64,000 nt of DNA from Phenylobacterium zucineum HLK1 (GCF_000017265.1 NC_011144.1:3574001-3638000), one strand, 5' to 3'; shown: positions 8,010-17,041, counted from the stretch's first letter. Notes: a model not told the origin generated them from the letters alone. Numbers and translations are program-made.

Positions 8010-9272
8010 ATGACCGACCTGGCCTGGATCAACGGCGCGATCGCGGCGGCCCGGCCCCAGGCCGTGGGCGCCCTCCTGCGCTACTTCCGGGACCTGGATA
8101 CGGCCGAGGAGGCGTTCCAGGACGCCTGCCTTCGCGCGCTGAAGAACTGGCCCAAGAACGGCCCGCCGCGCGATCCGGCCGCCTGGCTGATCATGGTCGG
8201 CCGCAACGCCGCCCTGGACGGAGTGCGCCGGCAGGCGCGGATGACCGCCCTGCCGTCGGAGGAGGCGCTGTCCGACCTCGACGACGCCGAGGCCCGCACG
8301 GTCGAGCAGATCGACGGCTCGGACTACCGCGACGACGTCCTGCGACTCCTGTTCATCTGCTGCCACCCGGACCTGCCGGCCACCCAGCAGATCGCGCTGG
8401 CCCTGCGGATCGTCTCGGGCCTGTCGGTGAGGCAGATCGCCCGCGCCTTCCTGGTCTCGGAGGCGGCCATGGAGCAGCGGATCACCCGCGCCAAGGCCCG
8501 CATCGCCCAGGCCGGAACGTCCTTCGAGACCCCCGGACCGGTCGAGCGCGCCGAGCGCGTGGCGGCGGTGGCGGCCATGGTCTATCTGGTCTTCAACGAG
8601 GGCTACTCGGTCGGCGGCCCCAAGGCCCCCCTGGCCGAGGAAGCGATCCGGCTGGGCCGCCTGCTGCTGCGGCTGTTCCAGACCGAGCCCGAGATCATGG
8701 GCCTCCTGGCGCTGATGCTGCTGCAGCACGCACGGACGAGCGCCCGGTTCGCCGAGGACGGCTCGATCATCCTGCTGGACGACCAGGACCGCGCGCTGTG
8801 GGACGGCAAGCTGATCGCCGAGGGCCTGGCGCTGATCGACAAGGCCATGCGCCACCGCCGGCCCGGCGTCTACCAGGTGCAGGCGGCGATCGCCGCCCTG
8901 CACGCCCGGGCTGAGACGCCGGCCGAGACCGACTGGGGGCAGATCGACCGCCTCTACGCCACCCTGGAGCGGCTGCAGCCCTCGCCGGTGGTGACGCTGA
9001 ACCGCGCGGTGGCGGTCAGCAAGGTCGAAGGCCCCGAGGCGGCGCTCGCCATGATCGAGCCGCTGGCCGACCGCCTGTCGGGCTATTTCCACTTCCACGG
9101 CCTGAAGGGCGCGCTCCTGCTGGAGCTGGGGCGCAACGCCGAGGCGCGGGTCGCCTTCGACCGGGCCATCGCCCTGGCCAACACGCCGGCCGAGGCGGCC
9201 CACATCCGCCAGCACCTGGACCGCCTGGCCGCCGACCACGCCCCTGCAGAAGCCGCCACGCCGGCCCGCTGA
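8010..9272 (+). CDS. ECF42-type RNA polymerase sigma factor with C-terminal TPR-like extension
   Basis: A 420-residue sigma factor, twice the length of a plain ECF. Sigma region 2 covers about residues 10-75 (FRDLDTAEEAFQDACLRALK, then AWLIMVGRNAALDGVRRQAR) and region 4 about 110-165 (ALALRIVSGLSVRQIARAFL, then VSEAAMEQRITRAKARI). The remaining 250 residues hold the conserved NEGYSVGGPKAPLAEEAIRL segment and helical repeats (RAVAVSKVEGPEAALAMIEP) that resemble a TPR domain. This is the ECF42 architecture, which lacks a dedicated anti-sigma factor; the extension is thought to regulate activity. It is co-transcribed with the DGPF gene. The VOC gene downstream has a matching promoter motif. Confidence 0.9.
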   Translation: MTDLAWINGAIAAARPQAVGALLRYFRDLDTAEEAFQDACLRALKNWPKNGPPRDPAAWLIMVGRNAALDGVRRQARMTALPSEEALSDLDDAEARTVEQIDGSDYRDDVLRLLFICCHPDLPATQQIALALRIVSGLSVRQIARAFLVSEAAMEQRITRAKARIAQAGTSFETPGPVERAERVAAVAAMVYLVFNEGYSVGGPKAPLAEEAIRLGRLLLRLFQTEPEIMGLLALMLLQHARTSARFAEDGSIILLDDQDRALWDGKLIAEGLALIDKAMRHRRPGVYQVQAAIAALHARAETPAETDWGQIDRLYATLERLQPSPVVTLNRAVAVSKVEGPEAALAMIEPLADRLSGYFHFHGLKGALLLELGRNAEARVAFDRAIALANTPAEAAHIRQHLDRLAADHAPAEAATPAR

Positions 9273-9292
9273 CATCGATTTGTGCGAGCCGG

Positions 9293-9321
9293 TGTCGGAC
9301 CGGCGTGCTCTCGTTCGTCCT
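9293..9321 (+). promoter_or_regulatory. Predicted ECF42-dependent promoter of the VOC gene
   Basis: TGTCGG (9293-9298) and CGTCCT (9316-9321) are 17 bp apart, matching in sequence and spacing the element before the YCII gene at 7562-7590. It ends 28 bp before the VOC start codon. Confidence 0.55.
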
Positions 9322-9349
9322 CGGGGCAGGACAGCAAAGGAGACGTCCG

Positions 9350-9772
9350 ATGTCGGAGACCCTGGAAGCCCAAGTTCCCGCCGCCGTCGAGGTCAAGGGC
9401 GGCGTGGTCGCCTATCTGAACGTGGAGGGCGCCGTCCGGGCGGCCGAGTTCTACCAGAAGGCGTTCGGCGCCACCGTGGCCGCCCAGATGCCGCCGGACG
9501 AGCAAGGCCGCAGCATGCACGTCCATCTCTATGTGAACGGCAGCTCGGTGATGCTGAGCGACTTCTACCCCGAGCACGGCTTCAGTCCCGTCAAGCCGCA
9601 GGCGTTCAGCCTCATGCTGCCGGTGGACGACATCGAGGCCTGGTTCAGGCGCGCCGTGGACGCCGGCTGCGAGGTGGTGCAGCCGGTGCAGAAGATGTTC
9701 TGGGGCGACTTCTACGCCGAGGTCCGCGACCCCTTCGGCGTCTCGTGGTCGATGGACCAGCCCGACCGCTGA
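9350..9772 (+). CDS. VOC-family (glyoxalase/PhnB-like) protein
   Basis: A 140-residue vicinal-oxygen-chelate fold protein. It has the PhnB-type pattern: VVAYLNVEGAVRAAEFYQKA and FGATVAAQMPP at the start, SMHVHLYVNGSSVMLSDFYP in the middle, and WGDFYAEVRDPFGVSWSM at the end, where the Glu precedes RDPFGV. Such proteins bind metal or small molecules and include glyoxalases and antibiotic-binding proteins; substrate unknown. The ATG at 9350 follows a strong AAAGGAGA ribosome site; an upstream in-frame start at 9305 lacks one. A promoter motif shared with the ECF42 operon suggests membership of that regulon. Confidence 0.85.
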   Translation: MSETLEAQVPAAVEVKGGVVAYLNVEGAVRAAEFYQKAFGATVAAQMPPDEQGRSMHVHLYVNGSSVMLSDFYPEHGFSPVKPQAFSLMLPVDDIEAWFRRAVDAGCEVVQPVQKMFWGDFYAEVRDPFGVSWSMDQPDR

Positions 9773-9781
9773 GCGCCCGCA

Positions 9782-9811
9782 GCCCGCGGCCGTCCTCCCC
9801 CGGCCGCGGGC
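9782..9811. terminator. Strong GC hairpin after the VOC gene
   Basis: GCCCGCGGCCG pairs perfectly with CGGCCGCGGGC across an 8-base loop, 9 bp after the VOC stop codon. No T tract follows, so it may act as a 3' stabiliser or a partial terminator before the DoxX gene. Confidence 0.5.
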
Positions 9812-9839
9812 CACCCTTCAGCCTTCCTGGAACATAGCC

Positions 9840-10256
9840 ATGACCGAGATCACCCACCCGTCGGCGACGGTCCCCGCCGGCCGCGCCCGCCCCATCGCCG
9901 GATGGACGCTGACCGGCCTCTTCACCGCCTTCATGCTCTTCGATGTCGGCATCAAGCTGGCGCGCTTGCCGATCGTGGAGGTGACTGGCGCCCAGCTCGG
10001 CCTGCCGCCCGGCAGCGGCTTCGCGATCGGGGTGATGGAGGCGATCCTGCTCGGGCTCTATCTCTATCCCCGCACGTCGGTGCTGGGCGCGGTGCTGTTC
10101 ACGGCCCTGTTCGGCGGGACCTGCGCGGTGCATCTCCTGGCCGGAGATCCCCTGTTCACGCACATGCTGTTCGGCCCCTATCTGGCGGTCTTCGCCTGGG
10201 GCGGCCTGTGGCTGCGCGACCCGAAGCTGCGCGAGCTGTTCCCCGTGCGCCGCTGA
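9840..10256 (+). CDS. DoxX-family integral membrane protein
   Basis: A 138-residue membrane protein with about four predicted helices (near 23-43, 62-80, 85-105 and 112-128), matching the DoxX/SURF4-like superfamily: LTGLFTAFMLFDVGIKLARL at the start and GVMEAILLGLYLYPRTSVLG in the middle. The family has no firm general function; some members are linked to oxidative stress or thiosulfate:quinone oxidoreductase. It lies 67 bp downstream of the VOC gene with a hairpin between, so co-transcription is possible but not certain. Confidence 0.75.
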   Translation: MTEITHPSATVPAGRARPIAGWTLTGLFTAFMLFDVGIKLARLPIVEVTGAQLGLPPGSGFAIGVMEAILLGLYLYPRTSVLGAVLFTALFGGTCAVHLLAGDPLFTHMLFGPYLAVFAWGGLWLRDPKLRELFPVRR

Positions 10257-10350
10257 GGGCGCCCGGGAGGCAGGCGGGGCGCGGCGTTAATCCATTCGAC
10301 TTCCCGGGATTCCGCGTCGGATACTCCTGGGTGATTCGGATGGCGGACCC

Positions 10351-11613
10351 ATGCGGCGGCTCACGCTAGCGCTTCTGTGCGCGACCTATCTCTGCCTCTC
10401 GCTGATCGTCGCCCTCACCCTGTGGAGGAACGGCGGCGGATGGGGCGCGGGCGTGGCCGCCCTGGTCGGTGGCCTCGGCCTCTGCTTCGCCTTCCACGGG
10501 CTGATCGCGCGGGCGCTGGAGTCGGGCCAGATCAAGGGCGAGATCGACGCCGTCCGCGAGGCCCACAAGATCCTGCTGGACCAGGTCGAGCGCCTCGACG
10601 CCCGCCTCAGCCAGGTGGCCCAGTCGGTCGAGGTGGACCAGCACCGCTCGGAGGAGCTGTCGGACGAGGTCCACATGCTGGAGTCCCTGGTGGCCCGCAT
10701 GCAGCAGCGCCTCGACGAGCAGGGCGAGATCGCCCTGACGGCGCCGGTCCGCGGCGCCGCCGAGCCCCGCCGGTCGGCCGGCCTGTTCGAGGTGGTCCGC
10801 GAGGCCCTGGCCGAGAACCGCGTGGATCTCTACCTCCAGCCCGTCGTCGCCCTGCCCCAGCGCAAGACGGTCTTCTACGAGAGCTTCTCGCGCCTGCGCG
10901 ATGCCACCGGCCGGGTGATCATGCCGGCCGAATACCTGTCCGTGGCCGAGCCGGCGGGCCTGGTGACGGCCATCGACAACCTGCTGCTGTTCCGCTGCGT
11001 GCAGATCGTGCGGCGCCTGGCCAAGCAGGACCGCCGCATCGGCATCTTCTGCAACATCTCGATGGCCAGCCTCGCCGACGAGACGTTCTTCCCGCAGTTC
11101 CTGGACCTGCTGTCGGCCAACCGCGACCTGGCGGGCGCGCTGATCTTCGAGATCGGGCAGACCGCCTTCGACGCCCGCGGCTCGGTCGAGGCCCGCAACA
11201 TGGGCAAGCTGGCCGAGCTGGGCTTCCGCTTCAGCCTCGACAAGGTCACCGACCTCGACCTCGACCTGCAGGACCTGACCCGGGCCGACGTGAAGTTCGT
11301 GAAGATCGGCGCCCAGGGCCTGCTCGACGAACTCACCGAGATCGACGGCCGCCTCGTGCTGAAGTCGCTGCCCGACCTCGCCGCCGAGGACTTCGCCCAG
11401 CTCACCCGGCGCTACGGAATCGAACTGATCGCCGAGAAGGTCGAGAGCGAGCGCCAGGTCGTGGACATCCTCGAGCTCGACATCGGCTTCGGCCAGGGGC
11501 ACCTGTTCGGCGAGCCGCGCGCCATCAAGGACCAGGTGCTGGCCGAGGCCGGCGCCCCGCCGTCGGTGGTCCGGCCGTTCCCCCAGGTCCAGCGCCGGGC
11601 GGCCTTCGGCTAG
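10351..11613 (+). CDS. tipF: TipF-like protein with degenerate EAL domain
   Basis: A 420-residue membrane protein: two N-terminal hydrophobic helices (about 3-20 and 28-48), a coiled coil (about 55-125) and a C-terminal EAL-type domain (about 145-400). The catalytic signature is broken: EAL is ESF in VFYESFSRLRD, the DDFGTG loop is DKVTDLD, and the metal-binding Asp before KI is replaced (VKFVKIG). QGHLFGEP near the end keeps the fold. This matches Caulobacter TipF, a c-di-GMP-binding, non-hydrolytic protein that positions the flagellum at the new pole together with TipN and PflI. The call rests on architecture and motif loss; a different two-TM EAL protein is possible. Confidence 0.8.
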   Translation: MRRLTLALLCATYLCLSLIVALTLWRNGGGWGAGVAALVGGLGLCFAFHGLIARALESGQIKGEIDAVREAHKILLDQVERLDARLSQVAQSVEVDQHRSEELSDEVHMLESLVARMQQRLDEQGEIALTAPVRGAAEPRRSAGLFEVVREALAENRVDLYLQPVVALPQRKTVFYESFSRLRDATGRVIMPAEYLSVAEPAGLVTAIDNLLLFRCVQIVRRLAKQDRRIGIFCNISMASLADETFFPQFLDLLSANRDLAGALIFEIGQTAFDARGSVEARNMGKLAELGFRFSLDKVTDLDLDLQDLTRADVKFVKIGAQGLLDELTEIDGRLVLKSLPDLAAEDFAQLTRRYGIELIAEKVESERQVVDILELDIGFGQGHLFGEPRAIKDQVLAEAGAPPSVVRPFPQVQRRAAFG

Positions 11614-11659
11614 CTTCCGTCGTTGACGCGGGCGCGGGGGACCGATACCGCCGCCGCCC

Positions 11660-12547
11660 ATGACTTCCCCTTCTCCCGGCCCCCTTCCGCCACCCGTGCT
11701 GGCCGAAGGCCTCTCCGCGATCGCCGAGCGTTACGACGTGCTGCTGTGCGACGTGTGGGGCGTGATCCACAACGGCCGGGAAGCCTTCCCGGAGGCCTGC
11801 CGGGCGCTCGCCCGCTTCAAGGCCGAGCGGGGTCCGGTCGTGCTGATCTCGAACGCCCCGCGGCCGAACCCGCCGGTGATCGAACAGCTCGCCGGCTTCG
11901 GCGTCGGTCCGGAGGCCTTCAGCGAGGTGGTCACATCGGGCGACGCCACCCGGACGCTGCTGGCTGAGCGCGCGCCCGGTCCGTTCTGGAAGCTGGGCCC
12001 CGACCGAGACTGGCCGCTCTACGAGGGCCTGGGCCTGTCGTTCACCGAGCTGGAGCAGGCGCGCTACATCGCCTGCACAGGGCCGTTCGACGACGAGACC
12101 GAGACTCCGGAGGACTACCGCGAGCGCTTCCGGGCGGCGGTGGCGGGGGGCCTGGAGATGATCTGCGCCAACCCCGACATCGTCGTCCAACGGGGCGACC
12201 GGCTGATCTACTGCGGCGGGGCGCTGGCCCAGCTCTACGAGGCGCTGGAAGGCCGCGTCCACATGGCGGGCAAGCCGCACCAGGCGATCTACGACCTGGC
12301 CCTCGCGAAGGCCGCCGCCCACCTCGGCCGGCCCGTGGACCGCGCGCGGGTGCTCTGCATCGGCGACGGCCTCGGCACCGACATCCGCGGCGCGAACGCC
12401 CAGGCCCTGGACGTGCTGTTCATCGCCAACGGCATCCACGGCAAGGAGACGGTCCGCGACGGGCGGCTGGACGCCTCGGTCGTCGAGCACCTGCTGGCGA
12501 TCGAAGGGCTGGCGGCCGCCTGGGCCATGGCCGACCTCGTCTGGTAA
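11660..12547 (+). CDS. HAD-superfamily class IIA hydrolase (TIGR01459-type)
   Basis: A 295-residue haloacid-dehalogenase-fold protein. Motif I is DVLLCDVWGVIHNG (near 28-41): the nucleophile Asp is present but the usual second Asp is Trp, as in the DVWGV subfamily. Motif II is VLISNAP, motif III the Lys in MAGKPHQAIYDLAL, and motif IV CIGDGLGTDIRGANAQ. The class IIA cap lies between motifs II and III. Relatives act on sugar phosphates or nucleotides, but this subfamily has no established substrate. It lies 46 bp after tipF and 28 bp before the MaoC gene, in an apparent co-directional run. Confidence 0.85.
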   Translation: MTSPSPGPLPPPVLAEGLSAIAERYDVLLCDVWGVIHNGREAFPEACRALARFKAERGPVVLISNAPRPNPPVIEQLAGFGVGPEAFSEVVTSGDATRTLLAERAPGPFWKLGPDRDWPLYEGLGLSFTELEQARYIACTGPFDDETETPEDYRERFRAAVAGGLEMICANPDIVVQRGDRLIYCGGALAQLYEALEGRVHMAGKPHQAIYDLALAKAAAHLGRPVDRARVLCIGDGLGTDIRGANAQALDVLFIANGIHGKETVRDGRLDASVVEHLLAIEGLAAAWAMADLVW

Positions 12548-12575
12548 GAACCGGGACAGCCGCAGGAGGGCATCT

Positions 12576-12998
12576 GTGCAGGGCCTCTATTTCGAAGACC
12601 TGAGCGTCGGCCAGAGCGCCGAGATGACCCGCGTGGTGGGCGAGGCCGACATCCAGGCCTTCGCCGCCGTCTCGGGCGACGAGAACCCGGTCCACCTGGA
12701 CGCCGAATACGCCAAGACGACCAGCTTCGGCGAGCGGATCGCCCACGGCATGCTGTCGGGCGCCTACATCTCGGCCGTGCTGGGGACGAAGCTGCCGGGC
12801 CCCGGGGCCATCTACCTGAACCAGTCGCTGCGCTTCCGCCGGCCGGTGCGCATCGGCGACGCCGTCACCGCGCGGGTGACGGTGAAGGCCCTGGACGAGC
12901 GGCGCGGCCACGTGACCCTGGAGACCGTTTGCGAGGTCGGCGGCAAGGCCGTGGTGGACGGGGAGGCCCTGGCGATGGCTCCGCGCCGCCCCGCATGA
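12576..12998 (+). CDS. MaoC-like hot-dog hydratase ((R)-specific enoyl-CoA hydratase type)
   Basis: A 140-residue hot-dog-fold protein. The hydratase motif is clear: FAAVSGDENPVHLDAEYA (near 29-46) holds the catalytic Asp and His, followed by RIAHGMLSGAYISAVLGTKL. This is the pattern of (R)-specific enoyl-CoA hydratases (PhaJ type) that feed 3-hydroxyacyl-CoA to polyhydroxybutyrate or other lipid pathways. It starts with GTG at 12576, supported by GCAGGAGGG just upstream. Its stop overlaps the ribF start (ATGA). Confidence 0.88.
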   Translation: MQGLYFEDLSVGQSAEMTRVVGEADIQAFAAVSGDENPVHLDAEYAKTTSFGERIAHGMLSGAYISAVLGTKLPGPGAIYLNQSLRFRRPVRIGDAVTARVTVKALDERRGHVTLETVCEVGGKAVVDGEALAMAPRRPA

Positions 12999-13942
12999 AG
13001 CGCATCCGGGTCATACGCGGCTGGAAGACCCTGCCGCCGGCCGACCGCGGCGCGGCCGTAGCCATGGGCTCGTTCGACGGCGTCCACCGCGGCCACCAGC
13101 AGGTGATCGCCCTGGCGGCCAAGGCGGCCGGCGCCCTGAAGGCGCCGCTGGGCGTCATCACGTTCGATCCGCATCCGCGCGTCTACTTCCGGCCCGACGA
13201 GCCGGCGTTCCGGCTGATGAAGCCCGACCAGCAGGCCCGCGCGCTCGAGGCGCTGGGCGTGGACATGCTCTACGTCCTGCCGATGGACGCCGAGGTGGCC
13301 GGCATGACCGACCGCGAGTTCGCCGAGCAGGTGCTGCACCGGGGGATCGGCGCGCGCCATGTCGCCGTGGGCTTCGACAACTCGTTCGGCAAGGGCCGCA
13401 CCGGCAGCCCGGCCACCATGCGGGTCTATGGCGAGGAGATGGGCTTCGGCGTCTCGGTGGCCGACCCGGTGGGCGACGGCGACGGCCGCAAGTTCTCGTC
13501 CACCGACGTGCGGGACGCCCTGCGCGACGGCCGGCCCGAGATCGCCGCCGAGATCCTGGGCCGCCCCTTCGCCATCGAGGGCCCGGTGCAACGCGGCCGC
13601 CAGCTCGGCCGCAAGCTGGGTTTCCCAACCGCCAACGTGGCGCTCGACGACTATGTGACTCCCAGGTTCGGGGTCTACGCCACCCGCACGCGCCTGCCCG
13701 ACGGCCGCGAGGTGCCGGGCGTGGCCAACATCGGGATCAACCCCACGGTCGACGGGATCACCCGGCCGCTGCTGGAGGTGTGGCTGTTCGACTTCGACGA
13801 GGACCTCTACGACCAGGTCATCGAGACCGACCTGATCACCTTCCTGCGGCCCGAGGAGAAGTTCCCGAGCCTGGAGGTCATGACCCGGCAGGTGATGGCC
13901 GACGCCAAGGCCGCCCGCGCCCTCCTGATGCCGGACTTCTGA
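12995..13942 (+). CDS. ribF: Bifunctional riboflavin kinase / FAD synthetase
   Basis: A 315-residue cytoplasmic enzyme that phosphorylates riboflavin to FMN and adenylylates FMN to FAD. The N-terminal FAD synthetase domain shows VAMGSFDGVHRGHQQVI (near 23-39) with the HRGH nucleotidyl-transfer motif, TFDPHPR (near 54-60) and the SSTDVRDALRDG segment. The C-terminal kinase domain starts near residue 185 (GPVQRGRQLGRKLGFPTANV, with the GFPTAN motif) and contains GVANIGINPTVDG. The start codon overlaps the MaoC stop by 4 bp. Order ribF-ileS-lspA is a common arrangement in proteobacteria. Confidence 0.97.
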   Translation: MKRIRVIRGWKTLPPADRGAAVAMGSFDGVHRGHQQVIALAAKAAGALKAPLGVITFDPHPRVYFRPDEPAFRLMKPDQQARALEALGVDMLYVLPMDAEVAGMTDREFAEQVLHRGIGARHVAVGFDNSFGKGRTGSPATMRVYGEEMGFGVSVADPVGDGDGRKFSSTDVRDALRDGRPEIAAEILGRPFAIEGPVQRGRQLGRKLGFPTANVALDDYVTPRFGVYATRTRLPDGREVPGVANIGINPTVDGITRPLLEVWLFDFDEDLYDQVIETDLITFLRPEEKFPSLEVMTRQVMADAKAARALLMPDF

Positions 13943-14116
13943 CGACAAGCCCGCGCTTGGGTTCGGGCCCTCTCTCTGTTAGAGCCTCGCCCCATGACCT
14001 CGGGTCGGACGAGCCTGCGAATTATCCGCCCGGCGTGACGCCGCCGGACGAGCTCGTTCCAGCGCGCGCCGGGATTTCCCCGCACCTCAAACGACCCGAA
14101 CCTGCTGGATAGAGTT

Positions 14117-17041
14117 ATGGCCGACGACGCCGAAAAGCCTTCGCGCGATTACCGCGAGACCGTCTTCCTCCCGGAGACGCCGTTCCCCATGCGCGCCGGA
14201 CTGCCGCAGAAGGAGCCGCAGATCCTGGCCCGCTGGAGCGAGGCCGACCTCTACCACGCCATGCGCGCCGAGCGCCGCCGCGCGGGCGCGCCGCTGTTCG
14301 TGCTGCACGACGGCCCGCCCTACGCCAACGGGGCGATCCACATCGGCCACGCCCTGCAGAAGACCCTGAAGGACTTCGTCGTCCGCTCGCGCTTCCTGCT
14401 GGGCTACGACGTCGACTTCGTGCCCGGCTGGGACTGCCACGGCCTGCCGATCGAATGGAAGATCGAGGAGGAGCTGCGCGCCAAGGGCCGCCGCAAGGAC
14501 GAGGTCTCCAAAGCCGAGTTCCGCCAGCGCTGCCGCGAGTACGCCGCCCACTGGATCGACGTGCAGCGCGAGGGCTTCAAGCGCCTGGGCGTGATCGGCG
14601 ACTGGGAGAACCGCTACGCGACCATGGACTTCGCCAGCGAGGCGGCGATCGTGGCCGAGTTCCACAAGTTCGTCGCCTCGGGCCAGCTGTACCGCGGCTC
14701 CAAGCCGGTGATGTGGAGCCCGGTGGAGCGAACCGCCCTGGCCGACGCCGAGGTCGAGTACCACGACCATGTCAGCCCCACGATCTGGGTGAAGTTCCCG
14801 GTGACCGAAGGCTCGGACGCGGCGCGCGGCGCCTCGGTGGTGATCTGGACGACCACGCCCTGGACCATCCCGGCCAACCGGGCGATCAGCTACAACCCCG
14901 ACGTCGCCTACTCGGTCTACGAGGTCGAGGCGATGGAGGAGGGCCTGGCGTTCGAGCCGTGGGCAAAGCCCGGCGACCGGCTGATCGTCGCCGACAAGCT
15001 CGTGGCCGACGTGATGGCCGCGGCCAAGGTCGCCAGGCACCGCAAGGTCGAGGCGGTGGACTGCCAGGGCATGGAATGCGAGCACCCGCTCGCGGGCCTC
15101 GACAGTCACTACGGCTTCGGCGTGCCGCTGCTCGCCGGCGACCACGTGACCGACGACGCCGGCACCGGCTTCGTCCACACCGCGCCGGGCCACGGCGCCG
15201 ACGACTACCAGGTCTGGCTTGCCCACGGGCACCGCGAGATCCCCGACACCGTCGATCCCGACGGCGCCTACTATCCGCACGTGGCGCTGTTCGGCGGCCT
15301 GAAGGTGCTGGAGACCGAGGGCAAGAAGGCGGGCAAATTCGGGCCGGCCAACGATGCGGTCATCGGCAAGCTGATCGAGGCGGGCCGGCTGCTCGCCCGC
15401 GGCCGGCTGGAGCATTCCTATCCGCACTCGTGGCGCTCGAAGGCGCCGGTGATCTTCCGCAACACGCCCCAGTGGTTCATCCGCATGGACGAGCCGGTGG
15501 ACACCGAGGCGCTGGGCGACCGCACCCTGCGCGAGACGGCGCTGGAGGCCATCGAGGCGACCACCTTCTATCCGCCCCAGGGCAAGAACCGGATCCGCTC
15601 GATGGTGGAGAGCCGGCCCGACTGGCTGATCAGCCGTCAGCGGGCCTGGGGCGCGCCGCTGGCCATGTTCGTCGACAAGGAGACCGGTCAGCCGCTGCAC
15701 GATCCCGAGGTGGACCGCCGGATCATCGAGGCGATCCGGGCCGAGGGCGCCGACGCCTGGTTCAACCGGCCCGCCACGGACTTCCTTGGGAGCCACGATC
15801 CCGACCGCTACGAGAAGGTCGAGGACATCCTCGACGTCTGGTTCGATTCCGGCTCGACCCACGCCTTCACCCTGGAGAACCGCGCCAACACCCGCTGGCC
15901 TGCCGACCTCTACCTGGAGGGTTCCGACCAGCACCGCGGCTGGTTCCAGTCGAGCCTGCTGGAAAGCTCGGGCACGCGCGGCCGCGCGCCCTACGACAGC
16001 ATCCTCACCCACGGCTTCGTCATGGACGAGCACGGGGAGAAGATGTCGAAGTCCAAGGGCAACGTCGTCGATCCCGAGCGGGTGATCGGCGAGAGCGGGG
16101 CCGAGATCATCCGCCTCTGGACCGCGATGATCGATTATTCCGACGACTGCCGGATCGGGAAGACCATCCTGCAGACCACCTCCGACGCCTACCGCAAGCT
16201 GCGCAACACCGTCCGCTACATGCTGGGGGCCTTGGCCGACTACGCGCCCGACGAGGCGGTGGAACTGGCCGAGATGCCGCCGCTGGAACGGTTCATCCTG
16301 CACCGGCTGTGGGAGCTCGACGGCCAGGTGCGCGCCGCCTACGAGGCCTACGCCTTCCAGGACGTGATCCGCCCGGTGCTGGACTTCTGCCAGGAGGACC
16401 TGTCGGCGCTGTTCTTCGACGTGCGCCGCGACAGCCTCTACTGCGACCGGCCCGACGCCCTCCGCCGCCGTGCGGCGCGCACGGTGATGGACGCGGTGTT
16501 CGAGCGCATCACCGCCTGGCTCAGCCCGCTGATCCCCTTCACCATGGAGGAGGCCTGGCTCACCCGCTATCCGGACGCCGGCTCGAACTGCCTGCGGGTG
16601 ATCCCCGACACGCCGGCCGAATGGCGCGACGACGCCGAGGCCGCCCGCTGGGCCAAGGTGCAGAAGGCGACGTCCGTCGTCACCGGCGCCCTGGAGGTCG
16701 AGCGGCGCGAGAAGCGGCTGGGCGCCGCGCTCGAGGCCGCGCCGCGGGTTCACGTCGCCGACGCCGACCTGCTGGCAGCCTTCGAGGGGCTGGATCCGGC
16801 CGAGGTGTTCCGCACCAGCCAGGCCACGCTGGTCGCCGGCGACGGCCCCGCCGGCGCCTTCCGCCTGCCCGAGGTTCCCGGCGTGGCCGTCGAGCCGCTG
16901 AAGGCCGAGGGCCGCAAGTGCGCCCGCTCGTGGCGCATCCTGCCCGAGGTGGGCCAGGACCCCCGCTATCCGGACCTGTCGCTGCGCGACGCCGACGCCG
17001 TCGCCGCCTGGGACGCCGCCCACGGAAAGGTGACCGCATGA
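14117..17041 (+). CDS. ileS: Isoleucyl-tRNA synthetase
   Basis: A 974-residue class I aminoacyl-tRNA synthetase. The HIGH motif is in PYANGAIHIGHALQK (near 69-83) and the KMSKS motif in EKMSKSKGNVVDPERV (near 638-653). The editing domain (CP1) includes WTTTPWTIPANRAI. The C-terminal zinc-binding region is degenerate: only KCARSW remains of the first CxxC, and the second pair is SLRD, so three of the four zinc cysteines are absent. The preceding 174 bp (13943-14116) shows no gene. ileS overlaps lspA by 4 bp and the two are coupled. Confidence 0.98.
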   Translation: MADDAEKPSRDYRETVFLPETPFPMRAGLPQKEPQILARWSEADLYHAMRAERRRAGAPLFVLHDGPPYANGAIHIGHALQKTLKDFVVRSRFLLGYDVDFVPGWDCHGLPIEWKIEEELRAKGRRKDEVSKAEFRQRCREYAAHWIDVQREGFKRLGVIGDWENRYATMDFASEAAIVAEFHKFVASGQLYRGSKPVMWSPVERTALADAEVEYHDHVSPTIWVKFPVTEGSDAARGASVVIWTTTPWTIPANRAISYNPDVAYSVYEVEAMEEGLAFEPWAKPGDRLIVADKLVADVMAAAKVARHRKVEAVDCQGMECEHPLAGLDSHYGFGVPLLAGDHVTDDAGTGFVHTAPGHGADDYQVWLAHGHREIPDTVDPDGAYYPHVALFGGLKVLETEGKKAGKFGPANDAVIGKLIEAGRLLARGRLEHSYPHSWRSKAPVIFRNTPQWFIRMDEPVDTEALGDRTLRETALEAIEATTFYPPQGKNRIRSMVESRPDWLISRQRAWGAPLAMFVDKETGQPLHDPEVDRRIIEAIRAEGADAWFNRPATDFLGSHDPDRYEKVEDILDVWFDSGSTHAFTLENRANTRWPADLYLEGSDQHRGWFQSSLLESSGTRGRAPYDSILTHGFVMDEHGEKMSKSKGNVVDPERVIGESGAEIIRLWTAMIDYSDDCRIGKTILQTTSDAYRKLRNTVRYMLGALADYAPDEAVELAEMPPLERFILHRLWELDGQVRAAYEAYAFQDVIRPVLDFCQEDLSALFFDVRRDSLYCDRPDALRRRAARTVMDAVFERITAWLSPLIPFTMEEAWLTRYPDAGSNCLRVIPDTPAEWRDDAEAARWAKVQKATSVVTGALEVERREKRLGAALEAAPRVHVADADLLAAFEGLDPAEVFRTSQATLVAGDGPAGAFRLPEVPGVAVEPLKAEGRKCARSWRILPEVGQDPRYPDLSLRDADAVAAWDAAHGKVTA

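Noticed and set aside
14087..17023. A 978-codon open frame antisense to ileS
   Set aside because: It is the mirror of ileS in very GC-rich DNA; its translation is low-complexity Gly/Arg/Val/His-rich with no family motif. Similar long mirrors lie opposite mutL, ctaD, tkt and others.
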